Positions 22,307 to 24,607 of a stretch of DNA of 24,607 nucleotides are shown one piece after another (position 1 is the first letter of the stretch; each line of letters begins with the position of its first letter). The position numbers and the translations under genes are program-made. The stretch comes from CAZTXD01 sp964617995 (GTDB lineage Bacteria > Actinomycetota > Acidimicrobiia > Spongiisociales > ZC4RG35): NCBI GenBank assembly GCA_964617995.1, contig CAZTXD010000042.1, positions 1 through 24,607 of the forward strand, written 5' to 3'. The notes under the pieces were generated by a model. The model was not told where the DNA came from, did no database searches, and saw nothing but the letters and a program-made list of their open reading frames with translations.

Positions 22307-23230
22307 TCATCCGAAGAGGCGGCTCCAGATCCTGCCCAGGAAACCCTCGTTGACGGGGGCAGGGAGGCCATCGAGGATCGAGTCCAGGAGATCCGGAGGC
22401 ACGTCGCCGATCACCGCCAGGTTGCCTTCGTCCGACTCCCACGTCACGGTGACGCTTCCCGCCTGATAGCTGCGTCGGTATTCGCCGGCTTCGGTCGTGA
22501 CGGTGGTGACCTCGTCCTCCGGTGCGAACCCGAAGGGTCGTTCGGTGATGACGACTCCAACGGAGAAGTAGCCGTCCGAGTAGTAGGAAAGCGTGCCGTC
22601 GTCGAGGGGATAGGTGTCGAGGAGGAGGAACCCGTCGATCTCGTCCGGTAGGAGGGAGGGGACCTCGTCGATCGGCGTCGACGCCTCCACCTCGACCGTG
22701 ACGGCCACGTCCGGCATATCGGTGGTCCCGGCGGTGAAGGTGAGCATGCGCCGATCGCAGTAGAGCGCACCGTCGTCGTCGTAGGTTCGGGCCCGGACGA
22801 CGGCGTCCGTCTCCGTGTCCACCGTCAGAACGACCCTTTGCTCACCCTGCCGCATCAGCCACACCTCCGAGGCCTCCCTGCCCAGATAGGTGACCTCGGT
22901 GGTGGAACCGACGTCGTAGGCGTCCGAGTCGTCGAGCACCCCGTTGCCCTCGACGACGGCCGCCTCCACCTCGTCGCCGGTGATGGTGGCGCTGCGGCCA
23001 GGACCCATCGTGAGGATGGTGGCATCGTCGGCTCCGGCCCATGCCACCACCGTCCCGTCGACCTGGGCGACCTCGAAGACGGTGGTCCGATCGCCGTCGG
23101 GGGTGACACAGGAGACGTACTGCTCGCCGGAGTATTCGGCGTCGGCGGAACGCTCCAGATAGCCGCCGACGTCACCGGTCAACCCGATGGCGGCCATAGC
23201 CGCGGCCATGAGGATGACGACCGCGCTCAC
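22307..23230 (-). CDS. MucB/RseB-like sigma-regulatory protein
   Basis: This 307-residue exported protein begins with a short hydrophobic signal or anchor (about 2-18). The N-terminal region to about 168 resembles the LolA-like domain of MucB/RseB (YSGEQYVSC, then TVDTETDAVVRARTYDDDGAL). A second domain spans about 172-285. RseB proteins sit outside the membrane, bind the anti-sigma factor and shield it from proteolysis until lipid or envelope stress releases them. Two cysteines (C41 and C158) could form a disulfide, which is my inference. The GTG at 23230 overlaps the anti-sigma stop as GTGA, which fixes the start. Similarity is from memory of the fold and is moderate. Confidence 0.75.
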   Translation of the reverse strand: MSAVVILMAAAMAAIGLTGDVGGYLERSADAEYSGEQYVSCVTPDGDRTTVFEVAQVDGTVVAWAGADDATILTMGPGRSATITGDEVEAAVVEGNGVLDDSDAYDVGSTTEVTYLGREASEVWLMRQGEQRVVLTVDTETDAVVRARTYDDDGALYCDRRMLTFTAGTTDMPDVAVTVEVEASTPIDEVPSLLPDEIDGFLLLDTYPLDDGTLSYYSDGYFSVGVVITERPFGFAPEDEVTTVTTEAGEYRRSYQAGSVTVTWESDEGNLAVIGDVPPDLLDSILDGLPAPVNEGFLGRIWSRLFG

Positions 23231-23622
23231 TCCCAGCCTCCCGCCGGGAGGACCACCTTGAAGGGTGCGGCTCCGGAGTCGAGCGAGGCTCTCGCGCCGA
23301 GCTGGCGGGAGACTTCGCTGAGGTTCAGGGGCTCCGGTGCGGACGTGACGGCGGCGGCCACGGCGATGACTGCGGCCGCGGCCGCGGCCGCGGCGCCCAC
23401 CCAGACCGAACGGCGATGCGGTGTGGACCGTGGCTCCGGGACCAGCCCGACGGGCACCTCGAGGGTGGGAAGGGACCGGACGGCCGCACGGGCCGAGTTC
23501 AAATCCGTCAGCTTCCGCCGACAGCGGAGACATTCACGCAGGTGCCCCTCCACCCGAGTCGACTCGGCGGGGCTGGTCTCACCGTCCAGGTAGACCGACA
23601 GCAGCTCGTCGAGGTGACTCAC
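23227..23622 (-). CDS. Zinc-finger anti-sigma factor (RseA/RsrA type)
   Basis: This 131-residue single-pass membrane protein has an N-terminal anti-sigma domain with the zinc-binding HLRECLRC motif (H27, C31, C34). It has one transmembrane helix at about 73-93 that contains a run of nine alanines, and a short extracytoplasmic tail of about 38 residues. It should bind and hold the ECF sigma factor made from the preceding gene. Stop-start overlaps (GTGA) join it to both neighbours, implying fixed stoichiometry of sigma, anti-sigma and RseB-like protein. The alanine run is encoded by a GCGGCC tandem repeat at 23372-23394, so its length could vary between strains. Confidence 0.92.
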   Translation of the reverse strand: MSHLDELLSVYLDGETSPAESTRVEGHLRECLRCRRKLTDLNSARAAVRSLPTLEVPVGLVPEPRSTPHRRSVWVGAAAAAAAAVIAVAAAVTSAPEPLNLSEVSRQLGARASLDSGAAPFKVVLPAGGWE

Positions 23623-24134
23623 CCTGCCTCCTCTTGGGCCAGGGAGCTGCGGAGCATCCTGCGACCCCGGTGGATCCGGCTGCGTACGGTCCCCACCGGC
23701 ACCGCCACGGCGCGGGCGATCTCGTCGTAGCTGAGACCCACCACGTCGCACATCACCACAGCCTCCCGGAATTCGTAGGGTAGCTCCAGGAGCGCTTCCT
23801 GGATCTCCTCACCGAGATGCATCGAAGCGAACTGCTCGTCGGCGCCGGGAGCGGCCTCGGCCTTCCATCGATCGAACGAGTCGGGCAGGGGGGCGGTGGG
23901 GCGACGCTGCCGCCGGCGCATCTCGTCGATGAAGGCGTTGTGGGTGATGCGCCACAGCCATCCGTCGAAGGAGCCGGGTTGATAGGAGGCGAGCCCGCGG
24001 CGGACCCGGAGCAGCACCTCCTGGACCAGGTCGGCCGCATCGTCGGGGTTGCCACACAGCCGGTAAGCGAAGTTGTAGATCTTCCGGCCATGGATCCGTG
24101 CCACCTCTTCCCAGGACAGCGGCGTGTCACTCAT
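23619..24134 (-). CDS. ECF-type RNA polymerase sigma factor, SigE-like
   Basis: This 171-residue group IV sigma factor has region 2 (about 13-78, with DDAADLVQEVLLRV and FDGWLWRITHNAFIDEMRRR) and region 4 (about 108-163, with LSYDEIARAVAVPVGTVRSRIHRGRRML, a helix-turn-helix). It directs transcription of envelope-stress genes when the anti-sigma factor is removed. I chose the ATG at 24134; a GTG at 24149 is possible but would leave almost no leader after the predicted promoter. A GGGAAC-N17-CGTT promoter lies just upstream, suggesting that it activates itself. It is followed by its anti-sigma factor and an RseB-like gene, and preceded by tatA. Confidence 0.95.
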   Translation of the reverse strand: MSDTPLSWEEVARIHGRKIYNFAYRLCGNPDDAADLVQEVLLRVRRGLASYQPGSFDGWLWRITHNAFIDEMRRRQRRPTAPLPDSFDRWKAEAAPGADEQFASMHLGEEIQEALLELPYEFREAVVMCDVVGLSYDEIARAVAVPVGTVRSRIHRGRRMLRSSLAQEEAG

Positions 24135-24152
24135 GCGCTGCCCTCGCACACG

Positions 24153-24181
24153 TCAACGACCCACAGCCGGCGAGGGTTCCC
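24153..24181 (-). promoter_or_regulatory. ECF-type promoter of the sigma operon (GGGAAC-N17-CGTT)
   Basis: On the minus strand GGGAAC (24181-24176) and CGTT (24158-24155) are separated by 17 bases, a close match to SigE-type ECF promoters (GGAAC near -35 and CGTT near -10). The expected start is around 24147, leaving a leader of about 13 bases with a GAGGG ribosome site before the ATG at 24134. This fits positive autoregulation. Confidence 0.65.
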
Positions 24182-24216
24182 GCCGATGACAGAAAATCCC
24201 GCGGCGAACGCCGAGC

Positions 24217-24396
24217 TCAGTCCGTCGTGTCGTTCGTCTGCTCGTCTTCGGCCGCACCCTCCGAGACGCCCTTGCGGAACTCCTTGGCCGAAGCCCCCAG
24301 GGAGCGAGCGAGGTCGGGCAGCTTGCGGGCGCCGAAGAGCAGGAGCACGATGACGAGGATTATCAGCCACTCGCTGCCTCTGAGACCGCTCATCAT
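24217..24396 (-). CDS. tatA: Twin-arginine translocase subunit TatA
   Basis: This 59-residue membrane protein begins with a short N-terminus, then the helix WLIILVIVLLLFG (about 10-22), the hinge and amphipathic helix ARKLPDLARSLGASAKEF (about 23-40), and an acidic tail. FGARKLPDLARSLG is the TatA-type motif, and TatB features are absent. TatA forms the pore-like component that exports folded proteins. The first ATG (24396) is eight bases after AGGAGG (24405-24410), which decides the start over the adjacent second ATG. TATGAT at 24420-24425 is a possible -10. The gene is 82 bp upstream of the sigma gene on the same strand. Confidence 0.93.
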   Translation of the reverse strand: MMSGLRGSEWLIILVIVLLLFGARKLPDLARSLGASAKEFRKGVSEGAAEDEQTNDTTD

Positions 24397-24462
24397 GGTC
24401 GAAACCTCCTTTGGCGGCCATCATACCTCTCCCGGCGTCGGACCCTCCACCCGGGCCACCGA

Positions 24463-24529
24463 AACGGCCCCGCAGTGATGCTCACTCTCTCTTGACGAGT
24501 CCCCCTATTGACGTGTGGAACGGCCCCGC
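24463..24529. repeat. Direct repeat AACGGCCCCGC, two copies
   Basis: Identical 11-mers occur at 24463-24473 and 24519-24529, 56 bases apart, upstream of tatA. Two TTGACG hexamers also lie between them. They may be paired regulator sites for tatA or for a gene beyond the right edge, but nothing confirms this. Confidence 0.35.
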
Positions 24530-24553
24530 GGTTCCCTCCCCCGCCGCCCCATC

Positions 24554-24607
24554 CCGTTTTCGCGCATCGAAGGCGCGCTATCGCGCGCATTCGATGCGCG
24601 AAAACGG
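24554..24607. repeat. 54-nt near-perfect hairpin at the right edge
   Basis: Two perfect 18-nt arms (24554-24571 and 24590-24607) flank an inner 6-bp stem (24573-24578 with 24583-24588) capped by a TATC loop; only one G/A mismatch interrupts the 25 base positions. The outer arms read CCGTTTTCGCGCATCGAA and its complement. The window ends exactly at the outer arm, so a following T-run or a longer palindrome cannot be judged. Confidence 0.8.

Noticed and set aside
24393..24590. A 65-codon minus-strand ORF across the hairpin and upstream of tatA
   Set aside because: It overlaps the tatA ribosome site and promoter region, is Arg/Gly-rich without features, and runs through the terminal hairpin.

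Overview
The window looks like chromosomal DNA of a high-GC actinobacterium, most likely an uncultured member of Acidimicrobiia or a near relative. The reasons are the high GC content, a UPF0182 membrane protein next to a YlbL-type PDZ/Lon protein, a DUF2342-type zincin homologue, an AhpE-like peroxiredoxin and a zinc-finger anti-sigma factor. The taxon is inferred; no 16S or marker tree could be made. I saw no rRNA, tRNA, CRISPR array, insertion sequence or integrase.

Layout. 1-2500 (minus): a CBS-containing site-2 protease, a doubtful 64-residue ORF coupled to it, and glyceraldehyde-3-phosphate dehydrogenase. 2619-4811 (plus): a small tail-anchored membrane protein, a roughly 0.5 kb gene-poor stretch with hairpins and one possible minus-strand small membrane protein, then an ABC-F ATPase. 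4850-10729 (minus): UPF0182, a DivIVA-like coiled-coil protein with an unexpected C-terminal domain resembling phage MuF/SPP1-gp7 minor head proteins, and a YlbL-like PDZ/Lon-type protease. 10880-11452 (plus): BioY. 11514-18957 (minus): an operon fadD-livH-livM-livJ-livF-livG, an acyl-CoA ligase with a complete branched-chain-amino-acid-type ABC importer. 19090-19524 (minus): moaE, divergent by only 14 bp from 19539-22300 (plus): an HtrA-like protease, a DUF2342 protein that has lost its metal site, and a peroxiredoxin. 22307-24396 (minus): tatA, an ECF sigma factor, a zinc-finger anti-sigma factor and a MucB/RseB-like protein.

Two themes run through the window. One is envelope quality control: an M50 intramembrane protease, an HtrA protease, YlbL, TatA and a sigma/anti-sigma/RseB module resembling proteobacterial rpoE-rseA-rseB and mycobacterial sigE-rseA-htrA-tat. 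The sigma gene carries a good self-type ECF promoter just upstream. The other is compact expression. Five confident gene pairs share ATGA or GTGA stop-start overlaps. At least six genes lack a Shine-Dalgarno sequence but have a TAnnnT hexamer 6-9 nt before the start codon, as expected for leaderless mRNAs; two of these are the divergent moaE and htrA starts, whose -10 hexamers touch each other's start codons.

The most unusual items are the DivIVA-MuF-like fusion, the apparently dead zincin, the bidirectional leaderless promoter, a dispersed family of period-7 tandem repeats (one of them translated as an extra N-terminus on LivG), and a 54-nt hairpin at the right edge.
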